From Prado023 sp963788325 (GTDB lineage Bacteria > Actinomycetota > Actinomycetes > S36-B12 > CAIYMF01), in assembly GCA_963788325.1 (NCBI GenBank), contig CAWBGJ010000014.1:534800-598799 (forward strand): DNA of 64,000 nt, read 5' to 3'. This document shows, one piece after another, positions 52,101 through 63,100 of this stretch. The notes beneath the pieces are model-generated. The model had not been told where the DNA came from. It saw only the letters and a list, made by a program, of their open reading frames with translations, and did no database searches. The position numbers were made by a program, and so were the translations under genes. The stretch's first letter is position 1. Each line of letters opens with the position of its first letter.

Positions 52101-55100
52101 ACGTCGGCCGTCTGGCCGGACGGGATGCCCACCACGACGGTGATCTGCTCGGTCGTGCCGGGCAGCATGTCCCCGCCGTTGGCCAGATAGGTGCACTCGA
52201 GCACGCCGGCGGTCGCGGTGGGCACCGGGCAGTCCCAGTCGGTCCCACCGTCCACCGATTCCAGGGTGGAGCCGGGCGGCAGGGTGTCGGTGACCGTGAT
52301 GGTCCCCAGCGCGGTGGACGGGCCGTCGTTGGCCACATCCAGGGTGTAGGTCGCGTTCTCGCCGGCGACGATGGGCCCATCGGTGAGCGTCTTGACCACG
52401 GTGACGTCGGCCTCGGTGCGCAGGGTCACCGGGTCGGTCGTCTCGTTGTTGTCGAGGTGCGGGGTCGTAGGTCCGCGCCGAGACCGAGGCCGCGTTGGTG
52501 TAGACGGTCCCGTCCGGAGTGCTCGGGTCGGTGATGACCGGGACGGTGATCCGAGGGAACACCTTGGTGGCGTCCAGCGTCTCGTCGGGGTCGGTGCGCT
52601 GGCAGGTGAACACCCCGTCAGCGTCGGGCACCGTGCAGGTCCAGCCCTCGCCGGTCGGCAGGCCGTTCGGCGTGATGCCCTCGGGCAGGTCGTCGCGCAC
52701 CGTGAAGGCACCCACGGCCTGGTCCGTGCCCGCGTTGCCCACGTCGAGGTACCAGTCGAACGGCGCCCCGGCGGCCGGGTCCGGGTCGGCCGGCTCCGGG
52801 GGAACGGAGTGCGACTTCTCGATGACCAGGTCGGCGGAGTCGATCCGCGTCTGGGCGTCATCGGAGTCGGCGTAGGCGGTCTCGGGGGTGTCGAAGCCGG
52901 GGAAGCCCGCGCCGTCCCGGGCGGTGGCCCCGGCGGAGTTCACGTGCGGGACAGTCGCTCCCACCGTCGGGTTGGCCACGACGAAGGTGTTCGGCGTCGC
53001 CTCGAAGTCGACGGTCAGGGTCTGGCCCGGGGCGAGGTCGACGACCGGATCCGCGGCGGTGCCCCAGGTCAGGGACTGCACGTCGCCGGAGATCGCCGAG
53101 TCACTGGGTGCCTCGGGCAGCGGGGTGCCACCGGGGCGGGTCACGATCGAGGTGCCCGACGTGTAGCGCCAGTTCGGGGGCAGCGTGTCGGAGACGAGGA
53201 CGTCGTAGGCGGTGCCGCGACCGGTGTTCGTGATGGTCACCCGCCACGGGTAGGACTCGCCGATGTAGGCCGGGGCACCGCCGACCGCGGTCTTGGTCAC
53301 CGCCAGCTTCGGCAGGTCCGGGGTCACGATCGCAGTGGCCTCGTCACAGTCCGGGCACGCGTAGGTGCGACCCACTCCCTCCGGGTCCCCCGCGGGGCGG
53401 CTGGTGTACAGCGTGGGCCGGACCGTGTTCTCCAGTGACCCGCCGTCGAGGTAGGGCGAGTCGGCCAGCAGCGCCCCGTAGCTGCGCGAGACGGTCGCGC
53501 CGGGGGCCAGCTGGTCGATGGTCCACGTGATGGTGCCACCGCCGTCCTCGGGAGTGGCATCGGCGGCGAAGACTCCGCCGTCGGTGAGCGGCAGTGTCAC
53601 GACGACACCATCGGGCACCGTGTCCACCACCTGCAGTCCGTAGGCGGTGCTGTTGTTCGCCGCAGGATCGGCGCTGCCGTTGGTGATGTCGACGGTGTAG
53701 GTGACGGGGTGCCCGGCTCCGGGGTCTGGTCGGTGACGGCCTTCTGCACCGTCACCTGAGGCTCGAGCACGGTCACGGTGGCCGTGTCGCCGTCGCCAAC
53801 CTGGTCGAAGGTCGTGTCCGCGCCCGGGATCGGCCGGTCGGGGTCGTCGGTGAAGAACCAGCCGGATCGGGCGAAGTTGATGATCGAGTCACCGCGCTGC
53901 GGGGTGGTGCCCCCGGAGTCGGCGACCACAGCGGAGTAGGTGAACGTCACGGTGCGCCGCTGATCGCTGGACAGGACGTCCCCGACGTACCAGCCGATGC
54001 GCGTGGCGCCATCGGGCAGTCCGAAGGGCTCCATGGGGGCGCCCTGGACCTCACACTCACCGCCACCCGCGAACTCGCAGGTGGCCGACTCCAGTTCCAC
54101 CGTGTCAACGTCGATGCCGGCGGGCAGGTCGTCCAGGACGACCGCGTCGTAGAAGTTGACGCGCAACGGGATGTCGATCGACACGCGGTAGGTGACGCGC
54201 TCACCGATGGTGGCGCGCTCCGGGGTCACCGTCTTGATGAGGGCACCGACGGCCACCCGCACCTCGTCGGAGTCCGAGTCGCCGATGACCCGTTCGACGG
54301 CCGGGGTATTGGCACCCGTTGGGCAGCGTGCTGCCGGTGAGCGTGGCGGTGTTGGTGTAGGTCACCGATCCGGCAGCGGCCGGGTCGACGGTCACGGTGT
54401 AGGTCAGGACCTCGCCGGGGTCAGGGGCATTCGGCGTCGTGGTGCCGCCCAGGACGGTGCCGACGTTCCACTGCAGCTGGGTGAATGCCGTCCCGCAGAG
54501 CACCCCGTCGCCGGGAATGGCCGCCACCGTGGTGCCCTGGGTGGGTGTGCCGTACGCGAGGAACTCCAGCCCGGCGGGCAGGCAGTCGACCACCACCGTG
54601 TCGTGCAGCGGCGGGGCGCCCACCTGGTTGGTGGCGGTCAGCGTGTAGGTCACGGTGTCCCCCGCACGCACCTCACCCGCGGCGTCGTTCTCCTTGTCGA
54701 TGTTCGGGACGGGGATCCGCACCGTGGCGGTGGCGCCGGCGGTGCGGTTGATCGCGTCGCTATTCGCAACGGTCGGGGTCCGTCGGAAGGTCGCGGTGTT
54801 GTTCTTGTTCCCCGCACCGGTCGTCGGGGAGATACGTGCCTGGATCAGGATCTCGAACCGCTGCACGGTGTCCGAGCTGTTCGTGTAGGTGCTTCCGGCG
54901 TTGTTCAGGACGAGCGAACCGGTGTTCGCTGAGTTGAAGATCACGCCGGCCGGCGGCGTGCCCGGCGTGGTCGAGGTGGCGTCCGGGTAGAACACGAACG
55001 ACGCGGAGTCGCGGATGAAGTTCGCAGCCGCCAACGGGTCGGCGACCGACCCGTTGAACACCGAGGTCCGCGCTGGGATGTCCAGCCGGATCCGGTAGCT

Positions 55101-58081
55101 GACAGTTTCGCCGTTCACCGCGACGTTGCCATTGGGCGGCGTCGGGTTGTTCTGCTCGTCGAGCCCGGTGCTGACGAGTTCCTTGGTGAAGCCCGCGTTC
55201 GGCAGGACGACGTCCGAGGGGTCCCGCGACGGCGGACCGCTGTAGTCGCCGGGGTCGACCGTCGTGTCGACGTTGTCCGACGGGAAGTACTGGCCGACCA
55301 CGTCGAACAGGTTGGTGAAGCCGTCGAACGAGCGCACGTAGGCGGTGTTGGTGTAGCGCTGAAGGATGCTGCTCGGCGTCGGGACGTCCATGTCGTAGGT
55401 GAGCGTGCGGGTCTCCCCGGCCACGAGCTGGTCGGCGTCACCCTCGAGGCCGGTGCGGAAGTTCCACACGATCGCGCTGAGCGCATCTCGGCCGGTGAAG
55501 GTGGGGTGGCCGTCCTCCCCCGGGTCCGTGCAGGTCCCCACGGGAGCGCCGTCCGAGCTTGACACCGCGCTGATGTTGCTGATCTGCGCGCACCGGATGC
55601 CGCTCGGGAGCACGTCCCACACCTGAAGCCCGCGGATGGTGAAGTCGTTGAAGTTGGCGTCGCTGCCCCCGTTGGTGACGTCCACCCGGAACCTGACCAT
55701 GTCGCCCTCGACGACGGTCCGACCGTCCACGCCGGTGGTCGGCGGGTTGATCGCCGCCGGGGGCTGGTTGATGGCGGTGCCGTTGATGGCCGCGATGCCC
55801 TTGACGACGGGCACGGGCGGCGCCGGGATGATGCCGAACGGCACCTGGTCGCGGTAGGACGTGACCTGTCCGCTCGAGGACTCCGTACTTCATCTTCATC
55901 AGGTTGCCGGTGATGTCCACCGTGTTCGCCGGTGCGGCGTCGGTGACCAGGACGCTGAACCGGATGGTGACCGTGGTGCCCTGGAAGACCACCGTGCCGT
56001 CCTCGGTGGGGAAGCCGAGCTGCCAGGTCGGGAACTCAGCGCCGGATTCAGCCGCCGCCGTCGTTGAACACGACGGCCGCCGCAGACAGGCCGGCCACGC
56101 TCTGGGAGCCGGCCTCGTAGGCCGTGCCGTCCGGGATGACGTCGGTGATCACGACGTTGCGCGCCGCGCTGGTGTCCGCGAAGTGGACGTCGAGCTGGAA
56201 GCAGACCCGGTCGCCCTTGCGGAAGGCGACCGTCCGGCGGTCGAAACCGGGCGCCTCGATCTCCTCGGTCCGAACGTACGGGTTGTTGGCGGCGTCGCTG
56301 CAGTCCTGGGGCACGACACGGGGCTGGACCCCCTTGTTGATCGTCAGCCCCTCGGTCGTCTGGGTCGCCTCGGACTCGTCGAGGACCTGCTCGGTCCCGG
56401 GTTGGCCGGTGCCCGCGACACCGGTGGTCGTCCCACGCAGCTCGACCTTGTTCGTGAAGCTGTCCCCCGAGGTGGTCGGCGTGCCCTCCAGCGACCCACC
56501 GGTGTAGGTCTCGCGCATCTTGGCCTGGAAGGTCACCGTGGCGTCGTCGTTGGCATCGACGGCGAGGTCAGTGAAGACGATCTCGAACTCACCGGTGCCA
56601 GCGTTCTGGGTGACCGAGGCGTACGCCGCCCCGGTGGGATCGGCCCCGGCCCGCGGAGCACAGTCCAGCGATGCCCCGGTGACGAAGTTGGTGGTGCTCG
56701 ACAGCGGGCAGTAGCCGTTGGGCAGTACGTCGGTGAGCAGGATCCCCGTGCCATCGACGTACTCGCTGACCCGCACCTTGAGCGTGAATGTGGCGATGCC
56801 GTTGGAGATGAACAGCGGGTTGTCGACCGTCTTCTGGACGGCGACGTCCTCGAGGGTGACCGTCACGCTTGTCTGATCGGAGACCGGGTTCGTCGCCCCG
56901 GGCGCGAACGGCCCGGTGTAGGTGCCCTCGATGCGCGCGGTGTTCGTCGCGCTGAGCTCGCCGAGCGTCTCGCGCGTGGGGTCACCGGTGTTGTTGTCGA
57001 GGTTGGCGGCCTGCAGGCCGCTGCCGGGTGTCGGCTCCCCATCGGGGCGGGCCGTCCAGTTGGTCGTGTTCGCCCGCAGCGGCACGCCTGCCGCGTAGGT
57101 GATGGTCCGCTCGGCGCCGGCGACGAAGTTGCCCAGGGTCCACTGGAGCCGCGTGTAGACCCCGGTGAGAGTCGTCCCACCCACAGTGGGGTTGGTCACC
57201 GTGGAGACCTGATCGGGGAACACGCAGTCGGCGGGAGGGGGGAATCCACCCAACGGACCCGAACCGGGGTACTCGGGGGTCGGCAGCCCGGTGATCGGAT
57301 CGAGGCGGGTGTTGTCGACACCCCCACAGCCGAGGAACTCCAGGCTCGCCGGGACGTAGTCCACCAGCACGGTGCCGTTGGTGTCGAAGTACTCGTTGTT
57401 CTTGACCTTGAGCGTGTAGGTCGTCACCTGGTCGTGCACACCCCGCAGCAGTTCGCCCTCGGGACTCGGCTCGCTCTTGGTGATCTTGATCGGGGTGACC
57501 AGCGTCGGCTGGCCGCTCGCGGCCGCGCTGGTGATGGCCGGGCTGGTGATCGGGGTCCCATCGGCATTGAACTTCGGGACCTGCCGCGGGTCCTCGCTGC
57601 CGTAGGCGTTGGCCGTGTTGGTGAAGGTCGAGCCCACCGCCCAGATGGAGGTGTCGACGGTGGCGCTGAACGTCAGCGAGGCACTCGAGCCCGGCTGCAG
57701 GTCGGTGACGTTGTCCCAGATGACCGTCTGCGCGCCGGTGACCGGGTCGACCACGGTGGTCGGCGTGGGCTGCTCGAACGCAACCGGGTCCGTGCTTCCC
57801 TCGACGAAGCGGATCCCCCGGGGCAGGACGTCGCGGAAGGAGACGTTGAACAGGGCCTGGTCTGCGGGCGGCTTGGGGTTGGTCGCGGTCAGCGTGTAGC
57901 TGACCGTCTCTCCGGCCAGGACTGAGTTCGGGGCGTTCTTGGTCAGGGTCAGGCCGGCGGCGGCCGCGGCCGGCGCTGCGCCGACGACCCCGAGGGCCAG
58001 GAATGCCGGCAGCACGAGGGCCACCGAGAGCAGGATCGACAGGACGCGAGCAGGCAGTCCAGCCAGGGTGAGTGTGCGCAC
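49136..58081 (-). CDS. giant sortase-anchored DUF11-repeat surface protein (frameshifted)
   Basis: About 2,980 residues. GTG at 58081 opens a signal peptide (LPARVLSILLSVALVLPAFL, then an Ala-rich cleavage region). The body is a chain of DUF11 repeats of ~110-130 residues, each with a start like LTLTKNAPNSVLAGETVSYT and a centre like VTNxGPSxAxxVxVxDxLPxG. I count eight in the last ~1,100 residues and at least six earlier. The end has a Gly/Ser/Asp linker, LAETG (49235-49249), a hydrophobic helix and Arg residues: a sorting signal of the LAxTG class. It should be a long stalk-like adhesin covalently fixed to the cell wall. Frame breaks near 52470, 53720, 54325 and 56035 are probably base errors. 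No sortase gene is nearby. Confidence 0.86.
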
Positions 58082-58211
58082 AGATCAGGGCCCTTCTCAG
58101 ATGCCTCGGCAGTACCGCCCCCCCTAGGGCTATGCCTTGTGATAACTGATCGTAGTCATCTGTCGACCAGAGAGCGACTCACGCACGGCTCGTAGGCCGA
58201 CCTCCCACCCA
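58082..58211 (-). promoter_or_regulatory. upstream region of the surface-protein gene
   Basis: 130 bp between apt and the giant gene, richer in A/T around 58130-58165 than its surroundings and containing the palindrome CCCTAGGG near 58123. GAAGGG precedes the GTG start. It probably holds the promoter; no defined hexamers are claimed. Confidence 0.45.
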
Positions 58212-58800
58212 TCAGTAGGTCACCAGCGCGGCGAACTGCCCATGGGAAGCCATATCGGTCAGGATCGCCCGGCCTTTGAGGTCGAGCAGCTCGACCAGCA
58301 CGCAGGTGCCCGCGACCGTGCCCCCCGCGGCCTGCACCAGTCGGACGGTGGCGGCGGCCGTGCCGCCGGTGGCCAGCAGGTCATCGACGATGAGCACCCG
58401 ATGCCCCGGAGCCAGGGCGTCGCGATGGATCTCCAAGGAGTCCAGGCCGTACTCCAGCTCGTAGTCCACGGCGTGCACGGCGGCGGGGAGCTTGCCCGGC
58501 TTGCGCACCGGGACGAACCCCACGCCCAGCTGGTAGGCCATGGCCGCCCCCAGGATGAACCCACGCGACTCGATGCCCACGACGACGTCGAAGTCCCACG
58601 AGTCCACGGCATCACACATCTGGTCGACGGTCGCCCGCCACGCCACCGGGTCACGCAGCACCGTGGTGATGTCGCGGAAGAGGATCCCGGGCTTGGGGAA
58701 GTCCGCGACATCCCTGATCAGGCCCCGGATGCACTCAAGCCGCTCCGCCGGCGCGAGTGCGGCCGCCGGCAGCCTCCCCGACGCGCTCGGGTGGCTGGCC
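58212..58800 (-). CDS. apt: adenine phosphoribosyltransferase, 5' end missing
   Basis: Apt salvages adenine to AMP using PRPP. The readable chain runs ERLECIRGLIRDVADFPKPG, ILFRDITTVLRDPVAWRATV, VVVGIESRGFILGAAMAYQL, VPVRKPGKLPAAVHAVDYEL, LEIHRDALAPGHRVLIVDDL and LATGGTAAATVRLV (the PRPP loop), ending AALVTY. This is nearly full length, but no ATG, GTG or TTG occurs in frame before GTG 58661, which is inside the conserved fold. Sequence upstream of ~58800 belongs to a helicase gene. The start codon appears to have been lost at that junction. Near-complete homology makes the identity secure. Confidence 0.88.
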
Positions 58801-58830
58801 GCGGTTTCGCTCGAGTGTGATGTCGATGGT
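58780..58830. other. composition and gene junction (possible contig chimera)
   Basis: Left of here GC and codon use are actinobacterial; right of here they are clearly lower in GC. Both flanking minus-strand genes, apt (its 5' end) and the SNF2 helicase (its 3' end), are cut at this point. Confidence 0.7.
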
Positions 58831-61332
58831 GGCGTCCAACAACGGGTGCCCGGGGCAGACGAATGCGGCCAGTGCCTGGCCCTGAGGCGCGACCAACGAT
58901 TTCTCGAACGCTATACGCTCGTATCCGGCAGCACCGGCTCGCCAATTCCGATCAACCGATCACGATTGCGAACCGGCGCAGGAACATGGGTCACTTCATA
59001 GCGACGCGGCTCGCGCTGCTTGACGGTTCCGCCAAGGCGGCCGAATGCCTCCATGAAGAACGATTCGATGTAGTGCGGCTGAAGCCGGCGCGCCTCGGCC
59101 CGCTCCATCTCCTCCCGGATGCGGTAGACGCGGCTCGCGTCCATGGCGACATCGGCAAGTGCACGTTCTTCGAGCAGATCCTGCAACTGGCTTCGGTCGA
59201 AGGCGTTGGCGACAACCTGCGTTAGGCGACCACGGACTTCTGGCAGGTCGCCGGTCCGGGTCGGCTCGATTAGTAGCTCGCGCAGTGGCCGTTCCCCAAA
59301 CTGAAGCCGCCCAAGTACGTCGAAAACTTGGCCGCCTAACGCGTTTCGGGCTTCCTCCAGCTTGTCCAGCAATGTGCGATAGACCTCACCTTCACGGGTC
59401 TCCTCCGCGACGAGGTTCCACAGGTGGCAGACTTCGGTCTGGCCGATCCGGTGAATGCGACCGAATCGCTGCTCGATTCGGTTGGGGTTCCATGGCAGGT
59501 CGTAATTGACCATCAAGTGCGCGCGCTGGAGGTTGATGCCCTCGCCGGCAGCGTCGGTGGCCAACAATACTTGAACCTCGGGGTCGTGCTTAAACGACTC
59601 CTGCGCCTTCAACCGCTCCTCACGCCCCATGCCGCCGTGAATCGTGACGACGGCCGAGACTCGCCCAAGCAGCGTGGTGATACGCTGCAAGAGATAGTTC
59701 ATTGTGTCCCGGGGCTCCGTGAAGATGACGAGCTTCTGGCGGGGCGAGGGCACTGGCTTTGGAATCGGGCCGGCACCGTGGGGCAACGGTTCCGGTTCGG
59801 CCACCTTGAGGTCCGTCGGGGCAGGCGTGAAGATCACGCCAAGCAGGCTTGCCAACTCCCGCCACTTCCGATCTTCGCCACTGCGACGCACGGACAGCGC
59901 GAGTTCCTCCAAGTGCTTTAAGGTTCCGATCTCGGCCTTGAACTCGGCAATGGTGCGAGCGGCCGTGGCTTGATCGAGGATTTGCTCCTCGGCGGCTTCG
60001 ACTTCGCTTTCCGGCGCCTCATCGAGGTCCTCAACATCTTCAAGGTCGAGCGTCGGCGTGGTTCCGTTGACATCCAACGCCACCGCCCCTCCCCGCTGCA
60101 GCAATTCCAGTTCCCGGAGTCGGTTCTCCAGGCGTTCGCGGCGGCGGCGCAAGGACTGGTAGATGGCCTCGGGCGATGAGGCAAGGCGTCGCTGGAGGAT
60201 CGTCAACGCAAAACCAACGGTACCTGCGCGCTTATCGTTCTGCAGGGCGTCCGCACGATTGAACTCATCGCGGACGTAGGTGGTCACCTCGGAATAAAGT
60301 CGCGCCTCGGCGTCCGAGAGTTTGTACGGGACCGTATAGGCGATTCGCTCCGGGAAGAGCGGTGTCGCGTCGAACTTGAGCAGGTTTTCCTTGACCATCC
60401 GCCGCATTAGGTCGGATACGTCTGCGACAGTGGACGCCATCTCGGAACCGTCCCTCAAAACGGTCACCGTCGAGCAACGCCATCAAGAGCTGGAAGTCCT
60501 CTTCCTTGCCGTTGTGCGGTGTCGCGGTCATCAACAAGAAGTGGCGCGTCAGCGTCGAAAGCAGTTGGCCCAGTCGGTAGCGCTTGGTGTACTTGATCTC
60601 GCCGCCGAAGAAGGTGGCGGACATCTTGTGCGCCTCGTCGCACACCACGAGGTCCCAGCGGCAGTCCGGCGCCTTGAGTTTTTCCTGGACTTCCTCATTG
60701 CGGGACAGCTTGTCGAGACGAGCGATGACAAGGTTGGTTTCGAGGAACCAGTTTCCGGTACGGGCTGCTTCGAGCTTGTCGTTGGTCAGAATCTCAAACG
60801 GCAGGTGGAACCGACGATAAAGTTCGTCCTGCCATTGCTCGGCCAGACTGCCCGGACAGACGACCAGGCAGCGCTGTAGGTCTCCCCGCGCGATCAACTC
60901 CTTCATCAGCAAGCCGGCCATGATCGTCTTGCCTGCGCCGGGGTCGTCCGCCAGCAGAAATCGAAGCGGCTGCCGCGGCAGCATCGCTTCGTAGACGGCG
61001 GTTATCTGGTGCGGGAGCGGATCGACGACGGAGGTGTGTACGGCCAACACCGGGTCGAAAAGGTGCGCCAGGTGGATTCGGTTGGCCTCCGACACCAGCC
61101 TGAACATCGCGCCATCGCCGTCGAAACTCCACGGCCGGCCTAGCTCAACGACTTCCAGTCGCGGCTCGTCGTGCCGGTAGAGCAGCTGATTGGCGACCTT
61201 TCCATCTGGTGACTTATAGGTGAGTTCGAGCGCCTCGGAGCCGAACCATTGGACGTTGACTACCGTAACCAGAGCATCGGGGAGGATGCCGCGGATGGCG
61301 GCGTTAGGTAGTAACTGCTCAAGTGTTGACAT
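58800..61332 (-). CDS. SNF2-family helicase, DrmD-like, C-terminally truncated and frameshifted
   Basis: About 840 residues remain. ATG 61332 opens MSTLEQLLPNAAIRGILPDA. Helicase motifs: LPHQITAVYEAM, LLADDPGAGKTIMAGLLMKE (Walker A Lys135), VVCDEAHKMSAT (DEAH), LLMTATPHNGK, then after a shift near 60455 KLVIFTEPRDTMNYLLQRIT, LLATDAAGEGINLQRAHLMV and RIEQRFGRIHRIGQ. A second shift near 58915 leads to AFEKSLVAPQGQALAAFVCP and GHPLLDATIDITLER, after which the gene is cut. Full relatives are ~1,050-1,150 residues. This type includes DrmD of class 1 DISARM and helicases of other defence islands; no methylase or DrmABC partner is visible. It lies 176 bp downstream of an RHH repressor in the same orientation. 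Confidence 0.8.
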
Positions 61333-61508
61333 TTAGCGGCAGCTCGGTGTGCTTGTTCTTGGGCTTGCGAGAGAGGTTGGTCGCATTCCGAACTCTCTCC
61401 ATTTGCGGCTCACTACTTGAGCTTGTGGCGGCGTTGCGATTGCGGCAGTGCATCGCAAACGCAGTGGCTCGGAAGTTGTCCCCCAAGCATGCATCGTGCC
61501 GAGCATGC

Positions 61509-61700
61509 CTATTTCGGGCTCGCTTTCGTCTTAGGCGCGACTTTGAGAAACCTCTCGATGGCGATTCGGACGACATCCGACCGCGTCGGAATCGTTCCAA
61601 GCTCGGGGAGCATCTCGACTCGCTTGGCATCGAGGAGCCGAATTAGTTCGTCGGTAAGCCGCACATTGACCTGCGGCCGGTCTGCTTCGATCTTCTTCAT
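61509..61700 (-). CDS. ribbon-helix-helix (CopG/Arc-type) DNA-binding protein
   Basis: 63 residues. The pattern VNVRLTDELIRLLDAKRVEM followed by GTIPTRSDVVRIAIERFL is the strand-helix-helix of CopG/Arc/MetJ-type repressors, here with a short basic tail (KVAPKTKASPK). ATG 61700. It lies between the helicase gene and a divergent nuclease gene, and the 140-bp divergent gap holds repeated GTCTA sites. It probably represses both directions. It could also be an antitoxin-like protein, but no toxin is adjacent. Confidence 0.8.
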   Translation of the reverse strand: MKKIEADRPQVNVRLTDELIRLLDAKRVEMLPELGTIPTRSDVVRIAIERFLKVAPKTKASPK

Positions 61701-61716
61701 CAGTGACCCCGAACCT

Positions 61717-61821
61717 GTCTAGGCGTGGGCGCCAGTGTACGTCTAACCCCCGCTCTAGTCTTCCCGTCTAGTGGGTAGACTTGACTTAGATTGTCTAATA
61801 TGGTATTTGCCAGACTGTCTA
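61717..61821. promoter_or_regulatory. array of GTCTA operator half-sites
   Basis: GTCTA occurs at 61717, 61741, 61766, 61793 and 61817, with TAGAC at 61776. Inverted pairs are GTCTA-GTGGG-TAGAC (61766-61780), TTAGA-TTG-TCTAA (61786-61798) and AGAC-T-GTCT (61812-61820). This is the whole divergent promoter region next to the RHH gene. Confidence 0.75.
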
Positions 61822-61841
61822 TTCTCGACAAGAGGTGATTT

Positions 61842-63098
61842 GTGAAATCGCAACTGCGAAAGCCAACTTCCGCTAACAAGCGAATCTCCAAACTTCCGGC
61901 AAATCTACGGAAGCTAAGGACGGCCGTGGTGGCCGCAATGGCACGACTCGACAGGAAGCACGTGTCTTTGGCCCATTGGAAAAGCACGACCAGAAGGGCC
62001 AGTCATTACGTGCTTCTGCACGGGGGCAAGGAGTACCCGGCCACGGGAATCCTAGGTCCGAAGGACATCCACGGCTATTTGCGCCACCCAGCCCTTCAGG
62101 TCTTTCGCTTCGAGTCGAAGGAGCCATCCGATTGGAGCGAAATCGAACTCACGCTCGCATTCGCGTTCTTGCATGTGCATGGCCGCGCTTACGCACACAC
62201 GGATTTCCGGGTGCAATCCCTTTGCGACGCACTGAACTCATTGGAGGTCCGAAAGCAGCCAAAGAACGCCGGCTTGACTGCACCTGTGTCGCGGACAGCC
62301 GATGTGGAGCCGCGGACTCCATTCAGCGTAGCGGCCAAGCTGGTGCAGCTCCAGAACCTGCGGCGCGGCCAAAATATTGGTTTCCTACCCGCAAGGAAGT
62401 CGCCGGAGCAGGACCTATGGTCGAAGTTGCGGCCAGACCTCGCTCCGTGCTTGCTCAGCGCGCTCGAAGTCCTGACGCCGGAGCACACTGCCGTGTTCGA
62501 TCGCGACGGAGAGCGGACGCCCAGGGTGCCAGAGCGCCGTCTCAGGAAACCCGTCGATGGGACGCTGCGAACCGAGGCCGGGAAAACAGGCGTGGGGCCT
62601 TTCCGGCCGCTAACGTTTCAACCAAAGTCTGCCGCCACAGTTTCTCGGTCATCCGCAGGTCCCGGCATGAATGGGGTGGTCAGGCGCACCCATGAGGCGA
62701 TAGTCAACGCCCTGGCGCGAGCCCTGAAGTTGACGGGATGCCAGCTCCTCTATGACCCGAGCCGCGAGGACCTTATTGCCGTCTGGCCGGACCGGGTAGT
62801 CCTCTTTGAGGTGAAAATCGATACGCAAGCAACAGATGTTGAACAGGGGCTGGGGCAACTGATTATCTACAGTTTCGATATAGCCAACGCGTACCCCCGC
62901 CACACATTCCAACGTGTTCTCGTGGTCCCTTGTCGATTGACAGGTTCAAGCAGCAGTGCGTATCAAGCGGAGCGTGTCTACGTCATGACCTTCAAACAGA
63001 TTTCGGACAGCGAATTCACTTTCGCCGAAGACCCGGACATGGCGTCGCCGATTTTCACGCGACGAGGTGGTCGTTCCCGTAGGTCTTTCAAGAAATAG
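61842..63098 (+). CDS. PD-(D/E)XK nuclease-like protein
   Basis: 418 residues, intact. The C-terminal part has a restriction-type nuclease core: HEAIVNALARALKLTG, then EDLIAVW with Asp310, LFEVKI with Glu323 and Lys325, and a following GQLIIYSFDIA that supplies a QxxxY motif (Gln339, Tyr343) as in RecB-like nucleases. The N-terminal part contains HYVLLHGGKEYPATGILG, reminiscent of head domains in some McrA-type modification-dependent enzymes, then EIELTLAFAFLHVHGRAYAH; that resemblance is tentative. GTG 61842 has AGAGGTGA just upstream. It is divergent from the RHH gene under shared operators and is followed 2 bp later by a CxxC protein. A DNA-targeting defence or mobile-element role is likely but unproven. 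Confidence 0.7.
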   Translation: MKSQLRKPTSANKRISKLPANLRKLRTAVVAAMARLDRKHVSLAHWKSTTRRASHYVLLHGGKEYPATGILGPKDIHGYLRHPALQVFRFESKEPSDWSEIELTLAFAFLHVHGRAYAHTDFRVQSLCDALNSLEVRKQPKNAGLTAPVSRTADVEPRTPFSVAAKLVQLQNLRRGQNIGFLPARKSPEQDLWSKLRPDLAPCLLSALEVLTPEHTAVFDRDGERTPRVPERRLRKPVDGTLRTEAGKTGVGPFRPLTFQPKSAATVSRSSAGPGMNGVVRRTHEAIVNALARALKLTGCQLLYDPSREDLIAVWPDRVVLFEVKIDTQATDVEQGLGQLIIYSFDIANAYPRHTFQRVLVVPCRLTGSSSSAYQAERVYVMTFKQISDSEFTFAEDPDMASPIFTRRGGRSRRSFKK

Positions 63099-63100
63099 CC

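Noticed and set aside
50012..52534. 840-residue plus-strand frame opposite the DUF11 gene
   Set aside because: Arg/Gly/Val/His-rich repeats are only the complement of the DUF11 repeats; the minus strand carries the recognisable domains.
55904..57925. 673-residue plus-strand frame opposite the surface protein's N-terminal half
   Set aside because: Same reason: complement of a repetitive high-GC gene, with no start signal.
58090..58170. c-di-GMP riboswitch ahead of the surface-protein gene
   Set aside because: The region is short and lacks the conserved GEMM core sequences.
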